This document shows, piece by piece, positions 15,153-23,944 of a stretch of 56,259 nucleotides of DNA. Position 1 is the stretch's first letter. Each line of letters starts with the position of its first letter. Location: NCBI GenBank assembly GCA_016179965.1, contig JACPCF010000009.1, forward strand, positions 1 to 56,259, read 5' to 3'. A program made the translations under genes and the position numbers. The notes beneath the pieces are model-generated. The model made no database searches. It had not been told where the DNA came from and was given only the letters and a program-made list of their open reading frames with translations. This DNA comes from Candidatus Rokuibacteriota bacterium. Its GTDB lineage: Bacteria > Methylomirabilota > Methylomirabilia > Rokubacteriales > CSP1-6.

Positions 15153-15848
15153 TCATCGGTTGAGCGCAATCGCCACCGCTTCCTGCAAGGTCCACGCGAT
15201 CGGGCAGTCGCGCTCGCCCCAGACGCCCCCGGGATCGAGCAGCACCGCCTCCATGCCGACGGCGCGGGCGCCCAGGACGTCCACCGAGTAAAGGTCGCCG
15301 ATGTACACTGCTTCCCGGGGTTCCACGCGCGCCTCGGCGAGCCCGAGGCGAAAAATCCGGGGATCGGGCTTCTCCACGCCGACCACCGCCGAGTCCAGGA
15401 TGAAATCGAGGTGGGTGGCCAGCCCCGTCTCCTCCAGGATCGAGCGGACCGATCCGTTGGAATTCGAAATGACGCCGGCCACGCACCCCGCCTCGCGGGT
15501 CAACCTGAGCGCTGCGTCGGCCTCAGGATCGGGGAGGTGCCAGAGACCGACGGGTGGGTTATACTGCCGTCGCCACTCGGCCACGGCGCGGATCGTCTCC
15601 GCGTCCGTGATCCCGAGCTCCTCCAGGACGTACCGGAAGTAATAGCCCGCCACGGACCGGCTCTCTGTCGAAGCCCTCGGTGCCAGATGGGGGTCGAGCC
15701 GCACACGCGCGCGGTACTCGGCCTGGGCCACGGCTTCTTCGCCGCGGTGAATGCCGCGCATGGCCAGCTGGTCGGCGATGGCGGCGTAGTTGATTCGGAG
15801 CAAGGTGTTGCCAGCGTCGAAGAAGAGGGCGCGGATAGGACGTTTCAT
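15153..15848 (-). CDS. HAD family hydrolase
   Basis: A 231-residue HAD-IA protein. Motif I is FFDAGNTL near 9-16 (nucleophile Asp; the second acidic residue is Gly, a known variant), motif II is VISNSNGS near 127, the Lys is in VGVEKPDPRIF near 155-165, and motif IV is YIGDLYSVDVLGA near 180. Likely a phosphatase of unknown substrate. A TATAAT box (15863-15868, minus) and a GAGAGGG ribosome site precede the start. Confidence 0.87.
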   Translation of the reverse strand: MKRPIRALFFDAGNTLLRINYAAIADQLAMRGIHRGEEAVAQAEYRARVRLDPHLAPRASTESRSVAGYYFRYVLEELGITDAETIRAVAEWRRQYNPPVGLWHLPDPEADAALRLTREAGCVAGVISNSNGSVRSILEETGLATHLDFILDSAVVGVEKPDPRIFRLGLAEARVEPREAVYIGDLYSVDVLGARAVGMEAVLLDPGGVWGERDCPIAWTLQEAVAIALNR

Positions 15849-15917
15849 GTTGGACCCTCTCTATTATATAAGGGAAGGCATCGCATCCTGCCTCTGACCA
15901 CAAAGGAGCGGCTCGGA

Positions 15918-16439
15918 ATGCTAAGGACGCGCACGGTGTTAGTAGGATGTGGCAGCCTGTTCGCGCTTGCCCTCGGTCTCGGCTTCTCAGCCTGGGCCCA
16001 GCAGGGTGGGGGTGCCAAACCGAAGCCCATCCGGATCACCATGGAGGAATTGCACAAGGCCGGCGGGGTCCCTCCGGGCTGGAAGTTCGCCCTCCCGGCG
16101 GGCGATCCCGCGAAGGGGCGGCAGGTCTTCGTGGACCTGGAGTGCTTCAGTTGCCACAAAGTAAAGGGGGAAACCTTCCCTCCCGGCAAGACGGGTGATG
16201 TGGGGCCGGACCTGACGGGCATGGGTGGCCGCCACCCGACGGACTACCTGCTCGAGTCCCTTGTGAACCCCAACGCCGTCATCGTGGAGGGGTCGGGCTT
16301 CACCGGCCCCGATGGGCTCTCGAAGATGCCCGACTACCGGGACAGCATGACGGTGGCCCAGCTCATTGACCTGGTGACCTACCTGGGGAGCCTGACCGGT
16401 GACGACGGCAGCGGAACTCGCCCGCGACACGGTCACTGA
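15918..16439 (+). CDS. Secreted mono-heme c-type cytochrome
   Basis: A 173-residue protein with a signal peptide ending near FSAWAQ, one heme site CFSCH near 75, and a distal Met region LSKMPDY near 138. Its architecture is like short periplasmic cytochromes that pair with oxidases or copper proteins. ATG 15918 has AAAGGAGCGG upstream. It opens the copper/cytochrome cluster; 15 bp separate it from the CopD fusion. Confidence 0.88.
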   Translation: MLRTRTVLVGCGSLFALALGLGFSAWAQQGGGAKPKPIRITMEELHKAGGVPPGWKFALPAGDPAKGRQVFVDLECFSCHKVKGETFPPGKTGDVGPDLTGMGGRHPTDYLLESLVNPNAVIVEGSGFTGPDGLSKMPDYRDSMTVAQLIDLVTYLGSLTGDDGSGTRPRHGH

Positions 16440-16454
16440 GCGGGCCAGGGGCGG

Positions 16455-18452
16455 ATGAGCGCGCTCGGGCTCCTCGCCCGCTGGGCTCACCTGGGCGCCG
16501 GCGTCTTCCTGGTCGGCACGTTCGCCTTTCTCCTCCTGGCGGGCCGCTCCGACCGCCCCACGGCGGTCGCGTGGGAGCGAACGCTCATGCGGTGGACCCG
16601 CTGGGCGACGGGCCTGCTCCTCCTCTCCGGGCTGCTGAGCCTCGCCTACCAGGCGGCGGTCGTCACGGGCCGCCCCGCCGACGCGCTGTCGGCGGCGACG
16701 ATGCTCCGGATCGTCACCGCCACGCAGTTCGGCACGGTCTGGCTCCTCCGCCACGGCCTGCTCCTCCTCCTCGCCGGGCTGATCCTCCTGAGGGAGCGCG
16801 AGGAACCGGGTTGGGATTGGGCCGCCTTCCGGGGCGAGGGGCTTCTCCTCGGCGGCACCGGGCTCGGCCTCCTGGCCTGGGCGGGCCACGCCGCGGCCGT
16901 CGAGCCCTGGGGACTCGCGGCCACCGGCGCCGACGCGCTGCACCTGCTGGCTGTCGGCATCTGGCTGGGCGGCCTCCTGCCGCTCGCCCTCCTGCTCCGC
17001 GAGGCTGGACGAGAAGCGGGAGCCGACGCCCGGCCCTTCGCCGTGCTGGCCGCGCGGAGCTTTTCCCAGATTTCCCTCATCGCGGTGCTGGCCGTGACGG
17101 CCACGGGAATCTGGAACACCTGGAACCAGGTCGGGAGTGTCGCCAGCCTGCTGGGCACCCGCTACGGGGGCCTGCTCCTCCTCAAGCTGGGGCTGTTCGC
17201 GGCGATCATCGCGCTGGCGGCCATGAATCGGCTCCGCCTGCTCCCGGCGCTTTCCGGCGAGGCGGAGACGGTTGGCCGTCCCGCCATGCGACGTCTGGCG
17301 TCATTCGTCACGCTCGAATCCGCCCTCGGCGCCGCCGTCCTCGTCGTGGTGATCCTGATGGCCGTGACGCCGCCGGGCCGCCATACCCAACCCTGGTGGC
17401 CCCTTCCGTTTCGCCTCGCCTACCCGCCGCCCCACGACGTGGCAGGCACGGGGACGCGGCTCCTGATCGGAAGCCAGCTGGCCCTAGTCGGGTTCCTCGG
17501 CGTCGTGGCCGGATGGTTCCTCGGCTGGCGCCGCCGGTTGGTCGTGAGCGTCGCGGTCGTCGTTCTCGTCGCGGGGCTCGGCGTGGCGCTGCCGCCCCTG
17601 GCGGTCGAAGCGTACCCGACCACGTACCAGCGGGCCGCCTTCCCCTATCACGCCGCTTCGATCGCCGACGGCCGGCGCCTCTACGCGACCCACTGCGCCG
17701 CCTGCCACGGACGCACGGGGCACGGCGACGGACCCGAGGCGGTCGGCCTTCCCCGAAAGCCGGCCGACCTCAACGAGCCTCACCTGCTTCATCACACCGC
17801 GGGCGACCTCTTCTGGTGGCTCACTCACGGCATCGCCCGGAGCGGCATGCCGGGCTTTGGCGACCGGCTCTCGGCGGGCGAGCGCTGGGACGTGGTGAAC
17901 TTTCTCCGCGCCCTGTCGGCGGCGGGACGCGCCCGAGGGCTCACCGAAGTCGTCGAGCCCGACCGCCCCTGGCTCGCCGCCCCGGACTTCACCTACGCGG
18001 TCGGCCCGAGCGCTCCCCGCTCGCTCAAGGATTTCCGGGGACGGCGCGTCGTGGTGCTGGTGCTCTTCACCCTGCCCGACTCCCGTCGGCGGCTCGGCCA
18101 GCTCGCCCGCAACTACGACATCCTCCAGACCATGGGGGCAGAGGTCATCGCCGTGCCGACCGACAGCGGAGACCAGATCATCTCGCGCCTGGGGGCGTCT
18201 CCCCGGATTCTCTTTCCCGTGGTGACCGACGGGGGGAGAGAGATCGTACCCGCCTACTCCCTCTTCCAGCCGGCGTCCTGGATTCGCGCCCCTAGTCACG
18301 TGGAGTTCCTCATCGACCGCCAAGGGTATCTCCGCGCCCGCTGGACGGCCGATCGCGGGGGCTGGGCGGAGGTGACGGGGCTCCTCGCCGAGATCCAGCA
18401 GCTCAACCAGGAGGCGGTCATCGCCCCGCCTCCCGAGGAGCACGTGCACTGA
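16455..18452 (+). CDS. CopD-cytochrome c-redoxin fusion membrane protein
   Basis: 665 residues in three parts. Residues 1-390 are a CopD-like multi-helix membrane domain, starting WAHLGAGVFLVGTF. Residues 400-500 are a cytochrome c domain with CAACH at 414-418 and the distal-Met region SGMPGFGDRLS. Residues 515-650 are a thioredoxin-like (AhpC/TSA or SCO-type) fold from AAPDFTYAVGPSAPRSLKDF. The redoxin part has no Cys where the catalytic one should be (VLFTLPDSRRRL), so it is probably a structural or binding domain. CopD imports or moves Cu; the cytochrome suggests coupling of Cu handling to electron transfer. The next gene starts 2 bp later. Confidence 0.85.
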   Translation: MSALGLLARWAHLGAGVFLVGTFAFLLLAGRSDRPTAVAWERTLMRWTRWATGLLLLSGLLSLAYQAAVVTGRPADALSAATMLRIVTATQFGTVWLLRHGLLLLLAGLILLREREEPGWDWAAFRGEGLLLGGTGLGLLAWAGHAAAVEPWGLAATGADALHLLAVGIWLGGLLPLALLLREAGREAGADARPFAVLAARSFSQISLIAVLAVTATGIWNTWNQVGSVASLLGTRYGGLLLLKLGLFAAIIALAAMNRLRLLPALSGEAETVGRPAMRRLASFVTLESALGAAVLVVVILMAVTPPGRHTQPWWPLPFRLAYPPPHDVAGTGTRLLIGSQLALVGFLGVVAGWFLGWRRRLVVSVAVVVLVAGLGVALPPLAVEAYPTTYQRAAFPYHAASIADGRRLYATHCAACHGRTGHGDGPEAVGLPRKPADLNEPHLLHHTAGDLFWWLTHGIARSGMPGFGDRLSAGERWDVVNFLRALSAAGRARGLTEVVEPDRPWLAAPDFTYAVGPSAPRSLKDFRGRRVVVLVLFTLPDSRRRLGQLARNYDILQTMGAEVIAVPTDSGDQIISRLGASPRILFPVVTDGGREIVPAYSLFQPASWIRAPSHVEFLIDRQGYLRARWTADRGGWAEVTGLLAEIQQLNQEAVIAPPPEEHVH

Positions 18453-18454
18453 CC

Positions 18455-18832
18455 ATGAGACTCTGGAAGGCGATCGCGCTGGTCAACCTGGCGCTCGGCG
18501 TGGGGCTCCTCATGGGTTACCTCTGGTGGGGACGCGAGGCGGCGCGCACCCGCCAGGAGACGACCGTCACCATCCAGGCGGGAGCGGCTCCCGGCGAAGA
18601 GCGCCAGTGGATCGTTCGGGGGGTGGTGCGGTCGGTGGTCCCCGAGATCAACGTGCTCGTCCTGACCCACGAGGACATCCCCGGCTTCATGCCCTCCATG
18701 ACCATGGGCTTCCGGGCGGCGAACCCGCGGCTCTACAACGGGCTTCAAGCGGGCGACGTCATCCGCTTCACGCTGAAGGGGGTCCCTCCCAACGTGACCA
18801 TCGTCGCCATCACCCGCGAGGGCAAGTCGTGA
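18455..18832 (+). CDS. CusF-like periplasmic copper-binding protein
   Basis: A 125-residue protein with an N-terminal signal/anchor helix (AIALVNLALGVGLLMGYLWW) and one small beta-barrel. The barrel contains HEDIPGFMPSMTMGFRA near 72-88: the His plus Met-rich signature (H-x-F/G-M-x2-M-x-M) of CusF-type Cu(I)/Ag(I) chaperones. It starts 2 bp after the CopD fusion and shares its transcript. Likely hands Cu to or from the membrane protein. Confidence 0.8.
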   Translation: MRLWKAIALVNLALGVGLLMGYLWWGREAARTRQETTVTIQAGAAPGEERQWIVRGVVRSVVPEINVLVLTHEDIPGFMPSMTMGFRAANPRLYNGLQAGDVIRFTLKGVPPNVTIVAITREGKS

Positions 18833-18890
18833 GGGAACATTTATTCATAGGTAGGTTTGTCGGTCATGTTTCGGGTAGGATGACGAGGTC

Positions 18891-19190
18891 ATGATCCGCT
18901 TCCCGCAACGGGTTCTCGGCCTGCTGACGGCGGGGCTGTTTGCCGCGTACCTGGTCGCCCTCTCCCCGCACCTCGTCCACCACCTCTTCGACCAGGACGA
19001 CGGCGTCCCAGCATGCCCTCACCTGGCCCAGAGCCAGCAGAACCCGGGAGTTCAGCCCGATCCGCCGAGCCTTCCCCATCTCATCGCCACCGGGGCCCTG
19101 GACGCTCCTCTTCCGTCAACTTCTCTTCCCTCTCTCGACCTCACCGCCGGCCGTCCCCGCGCCCCGCCCTCCTCCGCACCCTCCGTCTAG
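18891..19190 (+). CDS. Hypothetical secreted or anchored protein with His/Cys
   Basis: A 99-residue protein: an N-terminal hydrophobic helix, then LSPHLVHHLFDQ, a single CPH further on, and a Pro/Ser-rich tail. The His cluster and its place in the copper operon suggest metal binding, but the family is not recognised. There is a 58 bp gap before it with an A+T-rich stretch (TTTATTCATAGG) that could hold a promoter. Confidence 0.5.
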   Translation: MIRFPQRVLGLLTAGLFAAYLVALSPHLVHHLFDQDDGVPACPHLAQSQQNPGVQPDPPSLPHLIATGALDAPLPSTSLPSLDLTAGRPRAPPSSAPSV

Positions 19191-19270
19191 ATCTTCAACC
19201 TCTCGTAACTACTGAACCGAGCGGAACCTTCTCCTTAAAGGGAAAGGTTTACCGCCTCGAGGAGGGCGTG

Positions 19271-20248
19271 ATGAAACGAAGATCTCTTCTGGCGGGTTTT
19301 CTGTGTGTGGGAATATTCGTAGCCGGGGCCGGACAGGCCTCGGCCCACGGCCTGGCGGGGAAGCGCTTCTTCCCCTCGACCCTTGCGATCGATGACCCGT
19401 TCGTGGCGGACGAGCTGTCGCTGCCGTCGGTCTTTCACCTCAAGACCCCCGCGAAGCGCGACGAGCCGGCCACGCGCGAGACCGAAGTCTCGGGGGAGTT
19501 CTCAAAACGCATCACCCGGGACCTGGGCCTGTCGCTGGAAGGCGAGCTGGTCCACCTGGACCCGGACAGGAAACCGAGCCAGACTGGGTTCGGCAACCTG
19601 GAGGTGGGACTCAAGTACCAGTTCTTCAAGAGCGAGGCCCATGAGACGATCCTCTCCCTGGCGCTCGGCTGGGAAGTGGGGGGAACCGGCCGAAAGGCGG
19701 TCGAGGCCGAGTCCTTCAACGTGGTGAAGCCGGCCCTCTTCTTCGGCAAGGGGTTCGGCGATCTCCCCGACGGACTCTTGTACCTCAAACCGCTGGCTGT
19801 CACGGGGATTGTCGGAGCGAAGATCCCCACCCGCAGCCGCACCAAGACGGTCAAGATCGAGTTCGACGCCGATACGGGCGAGTTCGAGGTCGAGACCGAA
19901 ATCGAGCGTCACCCGAACATCTTTCAATGGGGGTTCGTGGTCGAGTACAGCATCCAGTACCTCCAGTCGTTCGTGAAGGATGTCGGCCTCCCCGCCCCCT
20001 TCAACCGGCTGATCCCCTTGGTGGAGCTGACCTTCGAGACTCCGCTCGACCGCGGACAGAGCGGGCGGACCGTCGGGACCGTCAACCCCGGGATCATCTG
20101 GGCCGGGAAGTTTTTCCAGATCGGGGTGGAGGCGGTGTTCCCGATCAACGAGCGCACGGGCAAAAACGTGGGGGTGCGGGCGATGCTCCACTTCTTCCTG
20201 GATGACCTCTTCCCCAAGAGCCTCGGCCGTCCCCTCTTCGGCAACTGA
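19271..20248 (+). CDS. Predicted outer-membrane beta-barrel protein
   Basis: A 325-residue protein with a signal peptide (cleavage near GQASAH). The mature part is rich in alternating hydrophobic/polar strands with aromatic ends (for example GNLEVGLKYQFF, LSLALGWEV, LKPLAVTGIVGAKI), and ends in ...LFGN. The pattern fits a porin-like barrel. The mature N-terminus begins with His after the signal, as in several copper-cluster proteins. GAGGGCGTG is the ribosome site. CopC starts 2 bp after it. Confidence 0.7.
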   Translation: MKRRSLLAGFLCVGIFVAGAGQASAHGLAGKRFFPSTLAIDDPFVADELSLPSVFHLKTPAKRDEPATRETEVSGEFSKRITRDLGLSLEGELVHLDPDRKPSQTGFGNLEVGLKYQFFKSEAHETILSLALGWEVGGTGRKAVEAESFNVVKPALFFGKGFGDLPDGLLYLKPLAVTGIVGAKIPTRSRTKTVKIEFDADTGEFEVETEIERHPNIFQWGFVVEYSIQYLQSFVKDVGLPAPFNRLIPLVELTFETPLDRGQSGRTVGTVNPGIIWAGKFFQIGVEAVFPINERTGKNVGVRAMLHFFLDDLFPKSLGRPLFGN

Positions 20249-20250
20249 GG

Positions 20251-20616
20251 ATGAGAGGCCTCCCGGCGTCGGCTCTCGCCCTGGCCGTCCTCCTCTGGGG
20301 GGCGGCCGGGGCGGAAGCCCACGCGTTCCTGGATCGCGCCGACCCCCGGGTCGGCAGCACGCTGAGAAACCCACCCGCCCAGGTCAGGATCTGGTTCACC
20401 GAGGGCCTCGAGCCTGCCTTCAGCTCAGCCCGTGTCGTCAACGAAGCCGGCCAGCAAGTGGACAAGGGAGACAGCCAGGTGGACCCCTCGAACCTCACCC
20501 TCCTTCGGGTCTCGCTCCCCACGCTGCCGCCCGGCACCTACAAGGTGATCTGGCGGGTGCTGTCCGTGGACAGCCACGTCACCGAGGGAGACTTCACCTT
20601 CCGGGTGGAGCCGTGA
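20251..20616 (+). CDS. copC: CopC domain copper-binding protein
   Basis: A 121-residue CopC protein. After a signal peptide ending GAEA the mature chain begins HAFLDRADPRVGS; the N-terminal His would form the copper brace. A second conserved His is in VDSHVTEGDFTF near 110. Length is normal for the Cu(II)-binding CopC domain. It sits with a CopD fusion, a usual partner, so it likely delivers periplasmic Cu. Confidence 0.9.
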   Translation: MRGLPASALALAVLLWGAAGAEAHAFLDRADPRVGSTLRNPPAQVRIWFTEGLEPAFSSARVVNEAGQQVDKGDSQVDPSNLTLLRVSLPTLPPGTYKVIWRVLSVDSHVTEGDFTFRVEP

Positions 20617-20629
20617 TACACTGCGCGCG

Positions 20630-21604
20630 ATGCGTCGCTCGCTCACCTCGCTGATCGCCCTCGGAGGGGCGCTGGCCGTCGGGTTGCTGGCCGCGTCGGC
20701 GGAGGCCGCCACCCTCTACGTCACCAACACGAAGTCGGACTCCATCTCGATCATTGACACGAACACCTTCGAGGTGACCGGCACGATCCCCCTGGGCCCG
20801 GGCAAGCCGAACCGCGTCGTCTTCCACCCCGACGGCAAGACCGCCTGGGTCGTGTATGACAAGAGCCGCGACCTCGGGATCGTGGACGCCGAGACTCAGC
20901 GGCTGGCGAAACGGGTGAGGATCGGGGGCAACCCGTACAACCTCGCCTTCACGCCGGACGGCCGCTACCTGTACGTGCTCGATTGGAGCAGCGAAAGCAG
21001 CAAGGACGAGATCATCATCTACGATCTCAAGGCCGAGCGTGTTGACGGCCGGATCGAGGTCTCCACCTGGCCCGCCCACGGTGTGTTCAGCCGCGACGGC
21101 AAGATCTTCTACGTCACCAGCGAGACCGCCGGCAACGTGGCGGCCATCGACACGGGCTCCCGCAAGATCGTGGCCACGGTCTGGACCGGCGGGGACGCGA
21201 TGGGCGTGACCCTCGCCCCCGACGAGAAGATCCTCTACGCGGCGGCGGGCGAGGCCAAGAGTGTCGTGAAGGTGGACACCGCCACCCGGCAGGCGGTGGG
21301 CTCGATCCCGATGCCGGGGATCACCCACGAGACGACGCTCACGCTGGACGGCCAGTTCCTCTACGTGACCCTCCGCAAGGCCAACAAGATCCTCGTGGTC
21401 GGCACCGCCGACGACACGATCGTCGCCACGATCCCACAGCCCAGCTATCCGGACCTGGTGGTGATGGAGCCGTCGGGGCGGTACGCCTTCGTCACCAACC
21501 GGCACGCCGACGTCGTGACGGTGATCGACGTGAAGACGCACCGCCAGGTGAAGGCGATCTCCGTCGGCAAGGCTCCCCACGGGATGAGCCTCCGTCCCCG
21601 CTAG
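20630..21604 (+). CDS. YVTN-type beta-propeller protein
   Basis: A 324-residue secreted protein (signal peptide to about SAEA) of repeated 40-residue blades of the form YVTN... D... G.IPLG.GKP.RVVF.PDGK. Seven or so blades can be counted, enough for one propeller. Such proteins accompany cytochrome and copper systems, but a defined activity cannot be given. It ends the copper cluster; the start lies 13 bp after copC. Confidence 0.85.
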   Translation: MRRSLTSLIALGGALAVGLLAASAEAATLYVTNTKSDSISIIDTNTFEVTGTIPLGPGKPNRVVFHPDGKTAWVVYDKSRDLGIVDAETQRLAKRVRIGGNPYNLAFTPDGRYLYVLDWSSESSKDEIIIYDLKAERVDGRIEVSTWPAHGVFSRDGKIFYVTSETAGNVAAIDTGSRKIVATVWTGGDAMGVTLAPDEKILYAAAGEAKSVVKVDTATRQAVGSIPMPGITHETTLTLDGQFLYVTLRKANKILVVGTADDTIVATIPQPSYPDLVVMEPSGRYAFVTNRHADVVTVIDVKTHRQVKAISVGKAPHGMSLRPR

Positions 21605-21608
21605 CCTG

Positions 21609-22345
21609 TTGCTGCGCCTCTCAGGAATCGCCGGAGCGATCCTTCTCTCCCTCCTCCTGCCCCACCTGCTGTCGCCCTATTACCTCATCGTCTTGAGTGG
21701 AGCGCTGGCCTTCGCCCAGATGGTGCACGCGCTCTTCATCAGCGGGACGATCTTCCAGCCCTTCGGCGGCGTGGGGAAGGGGTTGTTCCTCGAAGGCGGG
21801 GGAGGCCTCTACATTCCCCGCTTGACGATCGCCAGGATAGAATTCTCACCGGAGGCGTTCACGACCGTCCTCTACTACATCATCCTGTTTTCTTCCTAGT
21901 CTCCCTCGTGGTGGCGTGGCGGATCGTCCATTCGCCCTTTGGCAAAGCGCTGAACGCGATCCGGGACAACGAGACGCGGGCGGCGGCCATCGACATCCGC
22001 GTCCGCAGGTACCGATGGTGCGCCTTCATCATCGCGGGCGCCTTCGCGGGCGCCTCGGGGGGGTTGTTCGGCCAGGTCTACCGTCAGGTGACCCCGGAGC
22101 AGCTCGGCTGGGTGTTCTCCGCCAAGATGGTCCTCGCCACCGTGCTGGGCGGGCCCCGGCACTTCCTGGGCCCCGCGCTCGGGGCCCTCGCCTTCTCCGC
22201 CTTCGAGGAGGTGGCGCTCCGCTTCACGCTCTACCACCGACTGGTCCTCGGGCTCCTCCTCATCGCCATCATCCTCGCGCTCCCCGGTGGCCTGACGGGC
22301 GGGGCCGTCGCCGTCCTCAAGCGCGTTCGCAGCCCCCGCGTTTGA
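21609..22345 (+). pseudogene. livM: Decayed branched-chain amino-acid ABC permease (LivM)
   Basis: The first frame (TTG 21609 to TAG 21899) reads LLPHLLSPYYLIVLSGALAFAQMV: the first LivM helix is fused directly to the LAFAQMV segment, so the intervening helices are gone. The rest (VVAWRIVHSPFGKALNAIRD and following, to 22345) is the C-terminal half in another frame. Adding one T to the TTTT run near 21889 would join the two. So there is an internal deletion plus a one-base loss. No other Liv genes are nearby. Confidence 0.8.
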
Positions 22346-22406
22346 CATCGGCCGATGCGGCGGCCTATAGTCCAACCGCCACGCCATTCACACGGAGGAG
22401 GCGCGT

Positions 22407-22946
22407 ATGAAAGGTCTCCCCCTGATCGTTCTCGGGGTGTTGCTGGGCGGGTGCGCGACCATGCAGGCCGGGAGCCCCCAGGCGACGGCAGACCTGAAGA
22501 ACGCGAAGGGCGAGGCGGTCGGGACGGTCGGCCTCTGGGAGGACGCTAACGGCGTCCGCATCGCGGCCCACGTGCGGGGAATTCTCGCCGGCAGGCACGG
22601 GTTCCACATCCACGCTGTCGGGAAGTGCGACCCGCCGGATTTCATGACGGCGGCCGGCCACTATAATCCGGGAGGCAAGAAGCACGGGCTCAGGAGCCCC
22701 GACGGGCCCCACGCCGGCGACCTGCCGAACCTCGAGGTCGGAGCCGACGGGACGGGAGGGCTCGAGTACGTGACGAAGCTGGTGACCCTCGGCCCCGGGC
22801 CGACCTCCCTGTTCGACGGCGATGGCAGCGCGCTCGTCATCCACGCCAACCTAGACGACGACGTGACGGATCCCACGGGCAACTCGGGTGGACGGATCGC
22901 CTGCGGGGTAATCACGAGGGCGGCGGCGGCCCCGAGGTCTTACTAA
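22407..22946 (+). CDS. sodC: Cu/Zn superoxide dismutase, lipoprotein type
   Basis: A 179-residue protein with a lipobox LGGC at residues 13-16. Copper/zinc ligand motifs are in order: HGFHIH near 64-69, HYNPGGKKHG near 85-94, HAGDL near 100, and HANLDDD near 145. The disulphide-type Cys pair (KCDPP and RIACGV) is present. It detoxifies superoxide at the envelope. It lies just after the copper cluster, which could supply its cofactor. Ribosome site GGAGGAGGCG. Confidence 0.92.
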   Translation: MKGLPLIVLGVLLGGCATMQAGSPQATADLKNAKGEAVGTVGLWEDANGVRIAAHVRGILAGRHGFHIHAVGKCDPPDFMTAAGHYNPGGKKHGLRSPDGPHAGDLPNLEVGADGTGGLEYVTKLVTLGPGPTSLFDGDGSALVIHANLDDDVTDPTGNSGGRIACGVITRAAAAPRSY

Positions 22947-22950
22947 GGTC

Positions 22951-23550
22951 TTGGCCGCCGCGCGCTGGCGACGGGTCTTCGTCGGGAGCGCCGGGGTCTT
23001 TGCGGCCCTGGCGCTTCTCGTCTACTTCCGGGGGTCGCTCCCGGGAGAGCGGAGCCTCTACGAGGCCGTCGTAGCGGGGGCCGCGCCCGGCGTCGTCACG
23101 ATCTTCTGGTGGATCAACTGGCTGGGGAGCAAGTGGATCCTGCTCCCGGCCACGCTCCTGCTCCTCTGGGCCGGGCCTCCCGAGACGCGGCGGCGCTGGT
23201 GGCTCTGGGTCGGGGTGATGATCGCAGCGCCGATCCTTGAATGGCTGGGGAAAGGGCTCATCGGACGCCCCCGCCCGCTCGGGGTCGGGCTCGGGTTTCC
23301 GAGTGGCCACGCCACCGCCGCCTCAGCGTACTTCTTTCTGGCAGCCTACCTGGTCAGCAAGCGCCTCGACCGTCCCGCCGCGCGGGTGATCCTGCTATGG
23401 GTCCTCGCGGCGATCCTCGTCGTCCTCGTGGGGATCGCGCGGATCGTCCTCCAGGCCCACTGGCCCGGCGACGCCTTGGGCGGCACGGCGCTCGGCCTGG
23501 CCTGCGTCTCCCTCGCCGCCTGGCAGCACGAGCGGCGCGTGCTAGAATGA
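22951..23550 (+). CDS. PAP2 family membrane phosphatase
   Basis: A 199-residue protein with about five hydrophobic helices and the three PAP2 motifs: KGLIGRPRP near 95-103, GFPSGHATA near 110-118, and RIVLQAHWPGD near 162-172. The two catalytic His are therefore present. It removes phosphate from membrane lipids such as phosphatidate or undecaprenyl-PP. Start TTG 22951, 5 bp after sodC. Confidence 0.9.
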   Translation: MAAARWRRVFVGSAGVFAALALLVYFRGSLPGERSLYEAVVAGAAPGVVTIFWWINWLGSKWILLPATLLLLWAGPPETRRRWWLWVGVMIAAPILEWLGKGLIGRPRPLGVGLGFPSGHATAASAYFFLAAYLVSKRLDRPAARVILLWVLAAILVVLVGIARIVLQAHWPGDALGGTALGLACVSLAAWQHERRVLE

Positions 23551-23569
23551 GCGGAAGGTGGAGCGGTCG

Positions 23570-23929
23570 ATGGGAACCTTTCGGGTAGACGTCACGGTAA
23601 AAAACCTCCAAGAGCCCGCCCGTACTCGAACACTGTCAGTATTAGTAGACACTGGGGCCACTTACACCACGCTACCCCGAGACCTCATGGAAGCTCTGGG
23701 CTCTCAGCCAATCGGCAAGCGACGGGTCTTGCTGGCCAGCGGGCGCGAGGAGGAGTGGCCGGTCGGTGTGGTGTGGCTCACCCTGGAGGGACAAGAACTC
23801 CCGACGGTCTGTCTGATCGGTCCCAACGGCGGTCCCGCGCTCTTGGGCGCCGTCACCCTGGAAGAATTCGCCCTCGGCGTGGATCCGGTCGCAAAGCGCC
23901 TGGTGCCGGTGCGAAGCTACCTCACGTAG
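23570..23929 (+). CDS. Retropepsin-like (clan AA) aspartic protease
   Basis: About 119 residues from ATG 23570 (GTG 23558 possible). It has the hydrophobic-D-T/S-G-A signature VLVDTGATYTTLP near 26-38 and a second psi-loop LLGAVTLEEF near 90-99. This is one lobe only, so the enzyme would act as a homodimer. Cytoplasmic, substrate unknown. It lies 19 bp after the PAP2 gene. Confidence 0.8.
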   Translation: MGTFRVDVTVKNLQEPARTRTLSVLVDTGATYTTLPRDLMEALGSQPIGKRRVLLASGREEEWPVGVVWLTLEGQELPTVCLIGPNGGPALLGAVTLEEFALGVDPVAKRLVPVRSYLT

Positions 23930-23944
23930 ACCGCGATCATCTCT

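Noticed and set aside
16571-18295. 574-residue frame overlapping the CopD fusion
   Set aside because: Arg/Pro/Gly-rich shadow of the real gene in another frame.
21890-21908. Read-through of the livM stop as recoding
   Set aside because: The stop is TAG and the C-terminal half is in a different frame, so a frameshift explains it better.
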